Part shown: positions 40,372 through 49,022 of the stretch, one piece after another
How positions within the stretch are numbered: position 1 is the first letter of the stretch
Layout: each line of letters begins with the position of its first letter
Assembly: GCF_004369205.1 (NCBI RefSeq)
Contig: NZ_QFGA01000002.1
Span: 496,001 to 560,000 of the forward strand
Direction: 5' to 3'
DNA: 64,000 nucleotides
From: Pelotomaculum schinkii
GTDB taxonomy: Bacteria; Bacillota; Desulfotomaculia; Desulfotomaculales; Pelotomaculaceae
Position numbers and translations under genes: made by a program
The notes under the pieces: model-generated
Databases searched by the model: none
What the model saw: the letters and a program-made list of their open reading frames with translations, nothing else
What the model was told of the DNA's origin: nothing

Positions 40372-42903
40372 ATGTGCGCTATTGAGAAATCATTTTATGC
40401 CGGACCTTGTGGTGTTGAACCCTATGACAAGGAATGGGGAGTCGGTGTTTCCGGTATGGTGGACAACCCGTCACCGTATCCCAGGATCAATAGGATGCTT
40501 AAATGGTTGGATGCAGTTACGCCCGGCGCGGACCACGAAAGAGCCTGCCTGGTCACTGAAGCGTACCAAAAACACAACTATAAGCCGCAAATTGTCAAGT
40601 GTGCTGAGGCGCTTTCCAACGTACTGAGGAATGTAACCGTACGAATTTATCCCGACGAACTGATTGTTGGCGAAATAGCCGCTCCGGCCAAGAGTGCCTC
40701 GGTATTCCCCGAGTTCTCCTTCAATTGGATTGTGGATGAAATCAAAAACAACCCCTGGGAAAATAGGACGCATGACGTTCATGTAATATCAGAAGAAACG
40801 GAAAAGCGGCTGCTTGAATTGGCCGACTACTGGTCCGGCAAGACGGTGGAAGAACAGATCAAGGGCACTTGCACCGACGAAGAGTTGAAGGGCTGCCAAA
40901 TGGGAAAGGGAGTTTATTTCTCGGACCTTTATATGTACGGCGGGGTCGGGCATGTTTGTGCTAACTACGAAATGCTGTTTAAACAAGGTTTCGGCGGGCT
41001 TAAAAAAAAGGTTGAAGAAAAGCTTGCCGGCATCAACCCGAGTTTACCTGAAGATATTAAGAAAAGAAATTTCTACCAGGCCCAATTGATAGTCGTGGAT
41101 GCTTCAATTGAATTTATCAAAAGGTATGCCTGGCTGGCCCGTGAGATGGCTGTAAAAGAACAGGACGCAACCAGGAAGAAAGAACTGCTGCAAATAGCAG
41201 ATAACTGTGCATGGGTATCGGAAAACCCGCCCAGGACCTTCTGGGAAGCAATTCAGCTCTATCACCTTGCCACCAATATTATTCTTATCGAATCCAATGG
41301 ACACTCCGTTACCTATGGCAGATTCGACCAGTTGTTTTATCCGTTCTACAAGAACGACATGAAGAATGGAACCGTGACGAAGGACTTTGTACAGGAACTG
41401 ATCGAGAACTTTTTCATTAAATTGCATGAGCTAAATAAACTCAGGGATACCGGAAATACAATGGTCGCCAGCGATACCAGAATGGGCGGAACGGCTCTGG
41501 ATGTAGGTGGGGTCGATAGGAAAGGACATGACGCCACGAACGATCTCAGCTTCATGGTGTTGGACGCCCATGCCCACACAAGAATACCCAATCCCTGGAT
41601 GGCGGTCAGATTTCATGCCAATACACCGGTTGAGTTCAAAATTAAGGTGTTCAATGTTATTAGAATTGGAACCGGGGAGCCCAAGATTCTCAATGATGAG
41701 GTTAACATTCCCGCTGCCATGGCTTATGGTAGAACGTTGGAAGATGCCAGGGATTATGTGGGAATTGGCTGTGTAGAGCCTGATGCTGCGGGGAAAGAAT
41801 ATGGTTGGCATGATGCAACTTATTTCAACATGGCCAAAGTGTTCGAAATGGCCATAAATAACGGCAGGTGTATAGGGTGCGGTTCAACTTGCCCGCGCTG
41901 GGAAATATGTGGCAGCGTAGGCAAGAGGCTTGGAGCCCCAACCGGCAGCCTTGCTGATTTTAAATCGTTTGATGAAGTACTGGACGCCTATGATAAACAG
42001 ATGAACTACTGGTGCGACAGACTAGTTAGTATGGTTAACATCATGGATTTAACCCATCAGGCTCTTAAACCGCTGCCCTACCTGTCATTATTGATTGATG
42101 ATTGTACAGAAAAGGGTGTTGATGTGACTGCCGGTGGAGCAAGGTATAACTTCAGCGGACCTCAGGGTGTAGGTACAGGCACCGTCGGGGACGGACTGTC
42201 TACCATCAAGCAACTGGTGTTTGAAGAAAAGAAGGTTACCGGAGCGGAACTTCTTAAAGCAGTGGAAAACAACTGGGAAGGTTATGAACCCCTGTATGCC
42301 CTGGTAAACAGCAAGAAGGTGCACCATTACGGCAATGACGACGATTATGCCGACGAACTTGCAAATTTCGCCCTGAGTACCTACTGCAAAAATTTGGGAA
42401 AAAGACCCAATGCCCACGGCGGTGTATTTGTACCGGGTGTCTTTTCCGTATCGGTTAATGTTGGGGCAGGCTTTTTCTGTGGGGCATCTGTTGATGGCAG
42501 GAAAGCCTTTGAACCGGTTTCTGACTGCCTGGGACCGGTTCACACATATGCCGGGTCTCACGATGTAAATGGTCCTACTGCGATTGCCAACTCCGTATCA
42601 AAGTTGGATCTTGAAAGAGTCGGTAACGGAACTATTCTCAACTGGAAATTTACACCTACCTGCCTTACCGGCGAAACCGGACGGGATAACCTGATTTCCG
42701 TGATTGACGGATTTTTCGAGAAAAAGGGAATGCAGAGCCAGTTTAACGTTGTAAGCCGCGAAACACTTTTAGCCGCTCAAGCCAATCCGGAAAGATACAA
42801 GGGCCTGCTGGTCAGAGTTGCCGGTTACAGCGCTTACTTTGTACAACTGAGTAAAGAGCTGCAGGACGATATTATTGGGAGAACCGAGTTGTCGTTTGAT
42901 TAA
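40372..42903 (+). CDS. glycyl radical enzyme, dehydratase/lyase type (paralogue 1)
   Basis: An 843-residue pyruvate-formate-lyase family enzyme. The thiyl radical Cys467 lies in GIGCVEPDAAGKEYGWHD; Cys-Val-Glu, with Glu469 as general base, is the signature of 1,2-eliminating members (glycerol and propanediol dehydratase, choline and isethionate lyases). The glycyl radical site is Gly818 in LVRVAGYSAYF. Unlike the glycerol dehydratase I remember, it carries an insertion with four Cys (500, 503, 507, 513; C-x2-C-x3-C-x5-C) about 30 residues after the active Cys. The product is probably an aldehyde. It shares an activase with the paralogue at 43590. The substrate is not assignable. Confidence 0.9.
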   Translation: MCAIEKSFYAGPCGVEPYDKEWGVGVSGMVDNPSPYPRINRMLKWLDAVTPGADHERACLVTEAYQKHNYKPQIVKCAEALSNVLRNVTVRIYPDELIVGEIAAPAKSASVFPEFSFNWIVDEIKNNPWENRTHDVHVISEETEKRLLELADYWSGKTVEEQIKGTCTDEELKGCQMGKGVYFSDLYMYGGVGHVCANYEMLFKQGFGGLKKKVEEKLAGINPSLPEDIKKRNFYQAQLIVVDASIEFIKRYAWLAREMAVKEQDATRKKELLQIADNCAWVSENPPRTFWEAIQLYHLATNIILIESNGHSVTYGRFDQLFYPFYKNDMKNGTVTKDFVQELIENFFIKLHELNKLRDTGNTMVASDTRMGGTALDVGGVDRKGHDATNDLSFMVLDAHAHTRIPNPWMAVRFHANTPVEFKIKVFNVIRIGTGEPKILNDEVNIPAAMAYGRTLEDARDYVGIGCVEPDAAGKEYGWHDATYFNMAKVFEMAINNGRCIGCGSTCPRWEICGSVGKRLGAPTGSLADFKSFDEVLDAYDKQMNYWCDRLVSMVNIMDLTHQALKPLPYLSLLIDDCTEKGVDVTAGGARYNFSGPQGVGTGTVGDGLSTIKQLVFEEKKVTGAELLKAVENNWEGYEPLYALVNSKKVHHYGNDDDYADELANFALSTYCKNLGKRPNAHGGVFVPGVFSVSVNVGAGFFCGASVDGRKAFEPVSDCLGPVHTYAGSHDVNGPTAIANSVSKLDLERVGNGTILNWKFTPTCLTGETGRDNLISVIDGFFEKKGMQSQFNVVSRETLLAAQANPERYKGLLVRVAGYSAYFVQLSKELQDDIIGRTELSFD

Positions 42904-42974
42904 GCTTTAAAAATAAGTTATGTGGTGCTGCAGTGCCCTATCCAGGTGATAGTAAGTTAGGAGATGCAATCATC

Positions 42975-43491
42975 ATGGGAGAACATACTCAAATAATTAT
43001 AGCTCCCGGTAGATATGTTCAAGGCAGGAACGCTATCTATGAAATTGGGGAACATGTTTCTTTATTGGGTGACAGGGTATTGGTTATTGGGGGAAAGAGA
43101 GGACTGGCAGTAACCAGAGAAGGTCGAAATAAAAGCTTTACTGAAAAAGAAATTTTTCAGGTAGAAGAATTGTTTCGCGGAGAAGTTTGCAATTCAGAAA
43201 TTGAGCGGTTAACCGGTATTGCCAAACAGCATAACTGCAATGTGCTTGTTGCCTGTGGTGGAGGTAAGGCAATAGACGCAGCTAAAGCAGTCGCAAATAA
43301 TTTGAAAATACCAAGCGTTATGCGCTAAGGTTGGCGCGGAAAAGCTTATGGAAGCGGCCTTTATTACAGCCGAACCGGGCAGGCCTATTCATAATCATAC
43401 TTTCCCTATTACAGGTCAGATGATCTATGAAGCCGTAATTAGCGCAGATGCCATGGGTAAAAGAATTAAGGCCGGGTTACCGGTAATGTAA
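42975..43491 (+). pseudogene. gldA-like dehydrogenase with internal deletion
   Basis: From the ATG at 42975 (TTAGGAG upstream) the frame encodes the N-terminus of a glycerol-dehydrogenase-type enzyme: IIIAPGRYVQGRNAIYEIG, then NVLVACGGGKAIDAAKAVAN, stopping at 43328. Directly after, in another frame to a TAA at 43489, comes the C-terminus: KVGAEKLMEAAFITAEPGRP and IHNHTFPITGQMIYEAVISA. The middle of about 200 residues with the zinc ligands is gone, so no enzyme is made. GldA-type enzymes oxidise glycerol or vicinal diols, which hints at a diol-like substrate for the cluster. Confidence 0.8.
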
Positions 43492-43589
43492 AACTGTTTT
43501 TGGAGGAGAACCAATGGAAGGGAGGTGTTGTAAAGAACACGACGTTTTTAAATTATATTTAATCTAAACCTAAACCCTAAGGAGGAACG

Positions 43590-46136
43590 ATGATGAGTGT
43601 TGCTGAGAAATTAATCGGTACGGAACCTTGTGCTATTGAGCCCTTTGATAAGGACTGGGGTGTCGGCGTTTCAGGTATGGTCGATAACCCTTCACCTTTT
43701 CCACGTGTTAACAGAATATTAAAGGATACTGCAAAAACCACCAGCGGGACAATTGACGCTAACAGGGCATTATTGGTAACTGAAGCATATAAAAAATATG
43801 CAGGATATCCCCAAATTGTTAAGGTTGCCCATGGCGTCTCCAATATGCTGAGAAATACTCCTATTTTTATTTACCAGGACGAATTGCTGGTTGGGGGATT
43901 GGGTGTCCCTAAAAAACATGCACCGGTGTTTCCGGAATTCGGCCTTGATTGGCTTTTAGGTGAAATTGATAACGGTCTTTTGAACTACAGCGAAAAGAGA
44001 ACCCACGACTTTTTTGATTATACTGCTGAGACTGAAAAAAGCCTTAAGGAAATAAGAGACTTTTGGCACGGGCAGTGTATTGAAGATGTAACACTTCCCA
44101 TGTTAACTGATGAAGAAATAAAAGGTTCCTATTTGGGCAAAGGCCTGTTCTTGCCCAATGCCTACATTTACTCAGGAGCCGGCCATACAAGCATCAATTA
44201 TGAAAAGTTATTCAAGTTAGGTTTCGGTGGTATTAGAAAGCAGATTGAGGAGCAGATGAGAAAGCTTGATTTATGCTTGCCGGAAGATATCAAGAAAAAC
44301 AATTTTTATGAGGCAACGTTAATAACCTGTGATGCAGCAACAGAATATATTATGAGGTTCTCCCGCTTGGCAAGGAAAATGTCAGCCAGTGAACCATCTG
44401 CTGGCAGGAAAAAGGAATTGCAACAAATGGCAGATAATTTAGCATGGATATCAGCAAACCCGCCCAGAACTTTCTGGGAAGCAATTCAACTTCAACTACT
44501 TGCTAATAATATGGTTCAGATGGAGTCAAATGGACATTCAATTTCTTACGGCAGATTTGATCAATACATGTATCCTTTTTATAAGAACGACATTAAGAAT
44601 GGCACAGCAACCAGAGAATTTATGCAGGAATTGATCGAGTGTTTCTTTATCAAAATTTTTGAGCAGAACAAGGTCAGGGATATTAACAGTATTACCGTTT
44701 TCGCCAATGGAGGAATTGGCGGACCTTGCCTGACGGTTGGCGGTATTGGTAAAGATGGTTTGGATGCAACCAATGATCTTACTTTCATGACCATGGACGC
44801 GCACGTCCACACCAGAATACCAACCCCATGGATGGCGGTAAGACTTCATAACAATACTCCCTGGGAGTTGAAAGTCAAGCTGGCCAATCTAATCAAACTG
44901 GGAACTGGTGAACCCAAGATCTTTAACGATGAAGCTACCATTCCCAGCATGCTTTCCAATGGCAGATCCGTTGAAGATTGCCGTGACTACCAGGTTGTTG
45001 GCTGTGTCGAGCCTGATGCAACAGGTAAAGAGTATGGCTGGCATGATGCTGCTTATTTTAATATGGCCAAGGTTCTGGAATTAGCCATCAACGACGGTAG
45101 ATGTCTGGAATGCAGTTCCACTTGCCCCCGTTGGGAAAAATGCGGAAGTGTAGGCAAACGACTAGGACTTCAGACCGGAAGTTTAGCCGACTTTAAGACC
45201 TTTGATGAGGTTCTTGAGGCTTATGATAGACAGATGAAATACTGGTGCGACAGGATGGTTAAATTCCTGAATGCTATTGACATTGTCCATCAGGAAATAA
45301 AACCATTACCGTATTTGTCCTTGTTGAACGAAGACTGCATTGAAAAAGGTATGGATGTCACTGCCGGCGGCGCCAAATACAACTTTAGCGGGCCCCAGGC
45401 GGTTGGCATAGGGACGGTAGGCGATGGACTGGCAACAATAAAACAGCTGGTATTTGAAGAAAAAAAAGTAACCGGTGAAGAACTGCTCACTGCAGTGAAA
45501 AAGAACTGGGAAGGCTATGAGCCTCTTTATGCTCTGGTAAACAGCGATAAAATTCACCATTATGGCAATGACGATGACTATGTAGATAAACTTGCCAAAT
45601 TTGGACTGGATACCTATTGTAAACACATTGAAAAAAGACCAAATGCGCATGGTGGCTGGTTCCAGCCGGGTTCCTATTCCGTAGCGGTTAATGTTGCATT
45701 TGGCGGGTTCCAGTGGGCATCGGTTGAAGGCAGAGAAGCTTTTGAGCCGATTTCAGACTGCATGGGAGCGGTTCATACCCACAAGGCATGTCATGATACT
45801 GAGGGTCCGAGTGCAATATGTAAATCAGTAACCAAACTGGACCATGGCAGGTGCGCCAACGGAACCCTGCTCAACTGGAAGTTTACACCAACAACTCTAA
45901 CCGGTGAAACCGGCCGTGATAACCTCATCTCATTACTGGAGACCTACGTGCAAAGAAAGGGTATGCATAGCCAGTTTACAGTTGTAAGCCGGGATACCCT
46001 TCTAGATGCTCAGGCCCATCCGGATAATTATAGAGGTTTGCTGGTACGAGTAGCCGGATATAGCGCTTACTTCGTAGAACTGAGTAAAGAGCTGCAGGAC
46101 GATATTATTGGAAGAACCGAGTTGTCTTTCGACTAA
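43590..46136 (+). CDS. glycyl radical enzyme, dehydratase/lyase type (paralogue 2)
   Basis: An 848-residue paralogue of the enzyme at 40372, similar along its whole length (for example EPxDKxWGVGVSGMVDNPSP at the start). Active-site Cys472 and Glu474 in GCVEPDATGKEYGWHD; glycyl radical Gly823 in LVRVAGYSAYF. It keeps the same Cys insertion (505, 508, 512, 518), so that feature is under selection. Differences between paralogues cluster in the first 200 residues and around the FANGGIGGPCLTVGG stretch, where the substrate pocket may differ. AAGGAGGAA precedes the start. The last 55 bases of the gene are almost identical to those of paralogue 1. Confidence 0.9.
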   Translation: MMSVAEKLIGTEPCAIEPFDKDWGVGVSGMVDNPSPFPRVNRILKDTAKTTSGTIDANRALLVTEAYKKYAGYPQIVKVAHGVSNMLRNTPIFIYQDELLVGGLGVPKKHAPVFPEFGLDWLLGEIDNGLLNYSEKRTHDFFDYTAETEKSLKEIRDFWHGQCIEDVTLPMLTDEEIKGSYLGKGLFLPNAYIYSGAGHTSINYEKLFKLGFGGIRKQIEEQMRKLDLCLPEDIKKNNFYEATLITCDAATEYIMRFSRLARKMSASEPSAGRKKELQQMADNLAWISANPPRTFWEAIQLQLLANNMVQMESNGHSISYGRFDQYMYPFYKNDIKNGTATREFMQELIECFFIKIFEQNKVRDINSITVFANGGIGGPCLTVGGIGKDGLDATNDLTFMTMDAHVHTRIPTPWMAVRLHNNTPWELKVKLANLIKLGTGEPKIFNDEATIPSMLSNGRSVEDCRDYQVVGCVEPDATGKEYGWHDAAYFNMAKVLELAINDGRCLECSSTCPRWEKCGSVGKRLGLQTGSLADFKTFDEVLEAYDRQMKYWCDRMVKFLNAIDIVHQEIKPLPYLSLLNEDCIEKGMDVTAGGAKYNFSGPQAVGIGTVGDGLATIKQLVFEEKKVTGEELLTAVKKNWEGYEPLYALVNSDKIHHYGNDDDYVDKLAKFGLDTYCKHIEKRPNAHGGWFQPGSYSVAVNVAFGGFQWASVEGREAFEPISDCMGAVHTHKACHDTEGPSAICKSVTKLDHGRCANGTLLNWKFTPTTLTGETGRDNLISLLETYVQRKGMHSQFTVVSRDTLLDAQAHPDNYRGLLVRVAGYSAYFVELSKELQDDIIGRTELSFD

Positions 46137-46209
46137 ATCGGATAAGTACTGATAGATTTTTATGGGCGTACTGCGGTGGAATAGTATTCTGCCGCCCTTT
46201 TTGCAAAAA

Positions 46210-46305
46210 TGTAGGTGCGAATTCATTCACACAGACACACAAAGGATGCAGTTGAAATCCCTTAAATTGCTACGCAGTTTTTGTGCGATGAAATCGCACC
46301 CACAT
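46210..46305. repeat. REP/MITE-like repeat, copy A
   Basis: One end reads TGTAGGTGCGAATTCATT; the other forms the hairpin GTGCGATGAAATCGCAC followed by CCACAT. The same two ends in the same relation recur at 57693-57780 in opposite orientation, with an unrelated middle. It lies between the second glycyl radical enzyme and the GlcG-like gene. The rest of 46137-46402 shows nothing else. Confidence 0.6.
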
Positions 46306-46402
46306 CAAAACCAGCTTAAAGATGATGATATGGGTGCATATAAACTTAAAAATAATAACTTAGGTACCAGGTACAAACTGAAGTACATGAGGAGAACAAG
46401 AA

Positions 46403-46816
46403 ATGAAAATAACCCTGGAAAATGCGTTAAGCATGATCAAGGCGAGCGAAGAAAAGGCAAAGACTATCGCTGTTCCATCTGTTGTTACTGTAGTTGACCA
46501 AGGAGGCCACTTTATTGCCGTGCATCGTATGGATAACGCCCCGATTGGATGTATTCAGATTTCAACAGGCAAGGCTTACACGGCGGCTGTGCTAAAGCTG
46601 CCAACCCATGTGTTTGCCAACCTCTGTCAACCCGGACAGGAACTCTATGGAATTAATACCATTAACGGGGGCCGGTTTATTGTCTTTGGCGGCGGCTTTC
46701 CTATTGTTGACGGAGATGAGGTTATTGGAGCAATAGGTTGCAGTGGAGGTACTGTAGAGCAGGACATGCAAATTGCTGAAGCAGGATTGAAGAGTTTCCA
46801 AAAAGGAGCGGTATAA
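46403..46816 (+). CDS. GlcG/HbpS family protein
   Basis: A 137-residue protein of the GlcG/HbpS (PduO C-terminal domain) family: VVTVVDQGGHFIAVHRMDNAPIG, GKAYTAAV, and the glycine-rich GGRFIVFGGGFPIVDGDEVIGAIGCSGG. Members bind haem or cobalamin-like cofactors in some cases and are often found in glycerol, diol and glycolate operons; the actual job is unclear. AGGAGA precedes the ATG. It ends seven bases before the activase gene, so the two form an operon. Its place between the radical enzymes and their activase suggests a service role, perhaps in protecting or repairing the enzyme. Confidence 0.85.
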   Translation: MKITLENALSMIKASEEKAKTIAVPSVVTVVDQGGHFIAVHRMDNAPIGCIQISTGKAYTAAVLKLPTHVFANLCQPGQELYGINTINGGRFIVFGGGFPIVDGDEVIGAIGCSGGTVEQDMQIAEAGLKSFQKGAV

Positions 46817-46822
46817 ATTAGC

Positions 46823-47800
46823 ATGAAAAATGATTTTGGGATAGAGGGAACCGTATTTAACATCCAAAGATATACAATTCATGATGGCCCCGGAATAAGA
46901 ACAGAAGTGTTTTTTAAAGGATGTCCGTTACGGTGCAAGTGGTGCAGCAACCCCGAAAGCATGAAAACAGAACTTCAGGTGGGGGTATATACCGACCGCT
47001 GCATTGGAGTTGATAAATGTGGCTATTGTTTATCTACCTGCCCTCAATATCAAGATCGGATTATTATTACAGCTGATAATAAGGTTGCAGGAATTGACCG
47101 GCAGAAGTGTACAAATTGCAACAAATGTACGGAAAGTTGTCCGGCAAACGCGTTGATGACCTGGGGTCAAAAAATGTCCATTCCTGATGTGATGAAGGTA
47201 ATTCTAGCCGATCGCGAGTTTTATCGAAAATCTGGCGGCGGGGTTACTTTATCTGGTGGCGAGGTTCTCATACAATGGGAATTTGCCCGGGAGCTCTTAA
47301 AAGAGTGCAAAAAAAATTACCTGCATACTTGTGTTGAGTCAGCCTTACATTGCAGAACTAATATTTTGGGGCTGATTTATCCTTATGTGGATTTAGTGCT
47401 CACTGACATCAAACACATGGATCCGGTGAAACATATGGAATTCACGGGAGTAGGCAACGAGCTCATTTTAAAGAACATAAAGAAAACTGTTGAACTGAAT
47501 AAACCCCTTGTGATTCGTATCCCTGTGGTGCCGGAGCACAATAACAGCGAAGAAAATATCAGGGCAACAGCTGAATTCATAGTTAAAGAATTGAACAACC
47601 GGGTTAACCAGGTACAGTTGTTACCGTACCGGCAATTGGGAACAGAAAAGTATACCTCTCTGGGCATCGAATATCCTATGGCTGATTTTAAACCCGTGGA
47701 AAGAAGTGTATGGGAACAAAATATCAAGCATCTGGTGGAGATAATGAAATCATACGGTATTCCTGCGGTACCCGGTACCACAAATAAAATTAATATGTGA
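46823..47800 (+). CDS. glycyl radical enzyme activating enzyme (radical SAM)
   Basis: A 325-residue activase. The opening IQRYTIHDGPGIRTEVFFKGCPLRCKWCSNPES contains the radical SAM motif CxxxCxxC. An inserted ferredoxin-like region carries two more 4Fe-4S motifs (CIGVDKCGYCLSTCP; CTNCNKCTESCP), as in activases of the glycerol dehydratase and choline lyase type. SGGGVTLSGGEVL binds S-adenosylmethionine. It abstracts hydrogen from the conserved glycine of the partner enzymes (Gly818 and Gly823). It is the only activase seen, so it probably serves both paralogues. The ribosome binding site AAAGGAG lies 15 bases upstream. Confidence 0.92.
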   Translation: MKNDFGIEGTVFNIQRYTIHDGPGIRTEVFFKGCPLRCKWCSNPESMKTELQVGVYTDRCIGVDKCGYCLSTCPQYQDRIIITADNKVAGIDRQKCTNCNKCTESCPANALMTWGQKMSIPDVMKVILADREFYRKSGGGVTLSGGEVLIQWEFARELLKECKKNYLHTCVESALHCRTNILGLIYPYVDLVLTDIKHMDPVKHMEFTGVGNELILKNIKKTVELNKPLVIRIPVVPEHNNSEENIRATAEFIVKELNNRVNQVQLLPYRQLGTEKYTSLGIEYPMADFKPVERSVWEQNIKHLVEIMKSYGIPAVPGTTNKINM

Positions 47801-47802
47801 AG

Positions 47803-47950
47803 TTGCGGCGTCGGCTAAGAATCCCACACTTTCAATTGGTCTTTTCCTGTTCGGCATATCGTACCTGATGATGGCTTATGCACCAAACATTGCTGTGGTG
47901 TTTTCATGCTATGGGGTGCCCCGGCGGCATGGACAACTACTTATGCACAC
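47803..47950 (+). pseudogene. relic of a second MFS transporter gene
   Basis: The translated segment VAASAKNPTLSIGLFLFG and ISYLMMAYAPNIAVVF matches residues of the MFS protein at 38888-40066. At DNA level 47825-47899 equals 39691-39765 except for two bases. Similarity fades before and after, and no start or complete frame exists. It shows that a transporter-plus-radical-enzyme unit was once duplicated here and partly lost. Confidence 0.7.
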
Positions 47951-48018
47951 CTTATGTGAAATAATCAGGAAATAATAAGGTTAAGGCCATAATTTATGTT
48001 TCCCGGGAGGTAAGTCAT

Positions 48019-48279
48019 ATGTCCCAAAATAATTTCATTACTGTAACCCTTAGATCACACGTGGCTCCATCAGCTAATATTAAGGATTTCGAACTTGGAA
48101 AACCATTTCAAATCAGGGTGGAATATAATACAACTTTAGAAGATTTTTTACAACAATTATTTTTTGAAAATAGAAATGCTATTGGGTTTATTGCAATTAA
48201 TGGGAAACTTGCTAAAGAAAACAGTACTTTATCAGATGGAGATATTGTATATGCATATAGTTTAATTGGGGGAGGTTAA
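48019..48279 (+). CDS. MoaD/ThiS-like sulfur carrier
   Basis: An 86-residue ubiquitin-fold protein ending in GlyGly (SLIGGG), with SDGDIVYAYSL before it, as in MoaD-like carriers. These are thiocarboxylated at the last Gly and donate sulfur to the pterin of Mo/W cofactors. Its site at the end of an island holding one tungsten and one molybdenum aldehyde oxidoreductase suggests a dedicated cofactor-supply role; MoaD-like genes often accompany AOR genes. GGGAGG lies ten bases before the ATG. The N-terminal 30 residues are longer than in plain MoaD. Confidence 0.8.
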   Translation: MSQNNFITVTLRSHVAPSANIKDFELGKPFQIRVEYNTTLEDFLQQLFFENRNAIGFIAINGKLAKENSTLSDGDIVYAYSLIGGG

Positions 48280-48412
48280 GTAACATCAAACAAGAACAAT
48301 CCTAAATTTAATATGGTTATGGCATTTCCATTTTCAATGAGCATTGTTGGGTTACATTCTATTGTCCTTTTTTTGGTTTAGTCATGAAATGCGGGGGGCC
48401 GCCTATTATACA

Positions 48413-48434
48413 GGCCCCGGCTTTTTCCGGGGCC
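48413..48434 (-). terminator. terminator of the riboflavin operon
   Basis: GGCCCCGG (48413-48420) and CCGGGGCC (48427-48434) around a six-base loop, in the gap between the MoaD-like gene and ribH. It has no clear T run; it could end transcription from either side. Confidence 0.5.
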
Positions 48435-48508
48435 TTCGGCATTTCATCTTTGAATGATTAAATCATTATCTGTTCTCCTATTTGTCAAGAAAAAGCTTTT
48501 TAAGACTT

Positions 48509-48979
48509 TCAGCCGGCGATATTGCGCAATAAATTAGCCATCTCTATCGCGGTTACCGCGGCGTCCCAGCCCTTGTTGCCGGCCTTGGCGCCGGCGCGCT
48601 CGATGGCCTGTTCAATGGTGTCTGCTGTAATCACCCCGAAAATGGTAGGGATCCCGCTGTCCAGACCGACCTTGGCCACGCCCTTGGTCACCTCGCTGGA
48701 GACGTAGTCAAAATGTGGGGTTGCCCCGCGAATTACCGCGCCCAGGCAGATCACCGCGTCGTATTTCTTGCTTAAAGCCATTTTACTTGCTACTAATGGT
48801 ATTTCAAAGGCTCCGGGCACCCAGGCCACCTCTGTATCCTCGTCAGCCACGCCGTGCCGTTTGAGAGCATCAAGCGCACCGCTCAAAAGCTTGTTGGTGA
48901 TAAATTCGTTAAAGCGGCCGGCAATCAGCCCAAACTTCAAACCCTGGCCTAAAAGGTGCCCCTCGTATACTTTTGGCAT
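48509..48979 (-). CDS. ribH: 6,7-dimethyl-8-ribityllumazine synthase
   Basis: 156 residues from the ATG at 48979 (GAGGGGGA upstream). Family motifs: [40 protein letters not shown], and [16 protein letters not shown], with the catalytic-type His in the HFDYV stretch. It condenses the RibA-derived pyrimidine with 3,4-dihydroxy-2-butanone 4-phosphate and forms an icosahedral shell in many bacteria. Last gene of ribD-ribE-ribBA-ribH, controlled by the FMN riboswitch upstream of ribD. Confidence 0.95.
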   Translation of the reverse strand: MPKVYEGHLLGQGLKFGLIAGRFNEFITNKLLSGALDALKRHGVADEDTEVAWVPGAFEIPLVASKMALSKKYDAVICLGAVIRGATPHFDYVSSEVTKGVAKVGLDSGIPTIFGVITADTIEQAIERAGAKAGNKGWDAAVTAIEMANLLRNIAG

Positions 48980-49022
48980 CAATAATCCCCCTCGTATCAT
49001 ATCATATAATTAGCGGCAGGTT

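Noticed and set aside
40372-46136. Pyruvate formate-lyase or benzylsuccinate-type (fumarate-adding) assignment of the glycyl radical enzymes
   Set aside because: Pyruvate formate-lyase has two adjacent active-site Cys, and fumarate-adding enzymes lack the Cys-Val-Glu base. Here the Cys-Val-Glu-Pro signature favours a dehydratase or lyase, though the substrate stays open.
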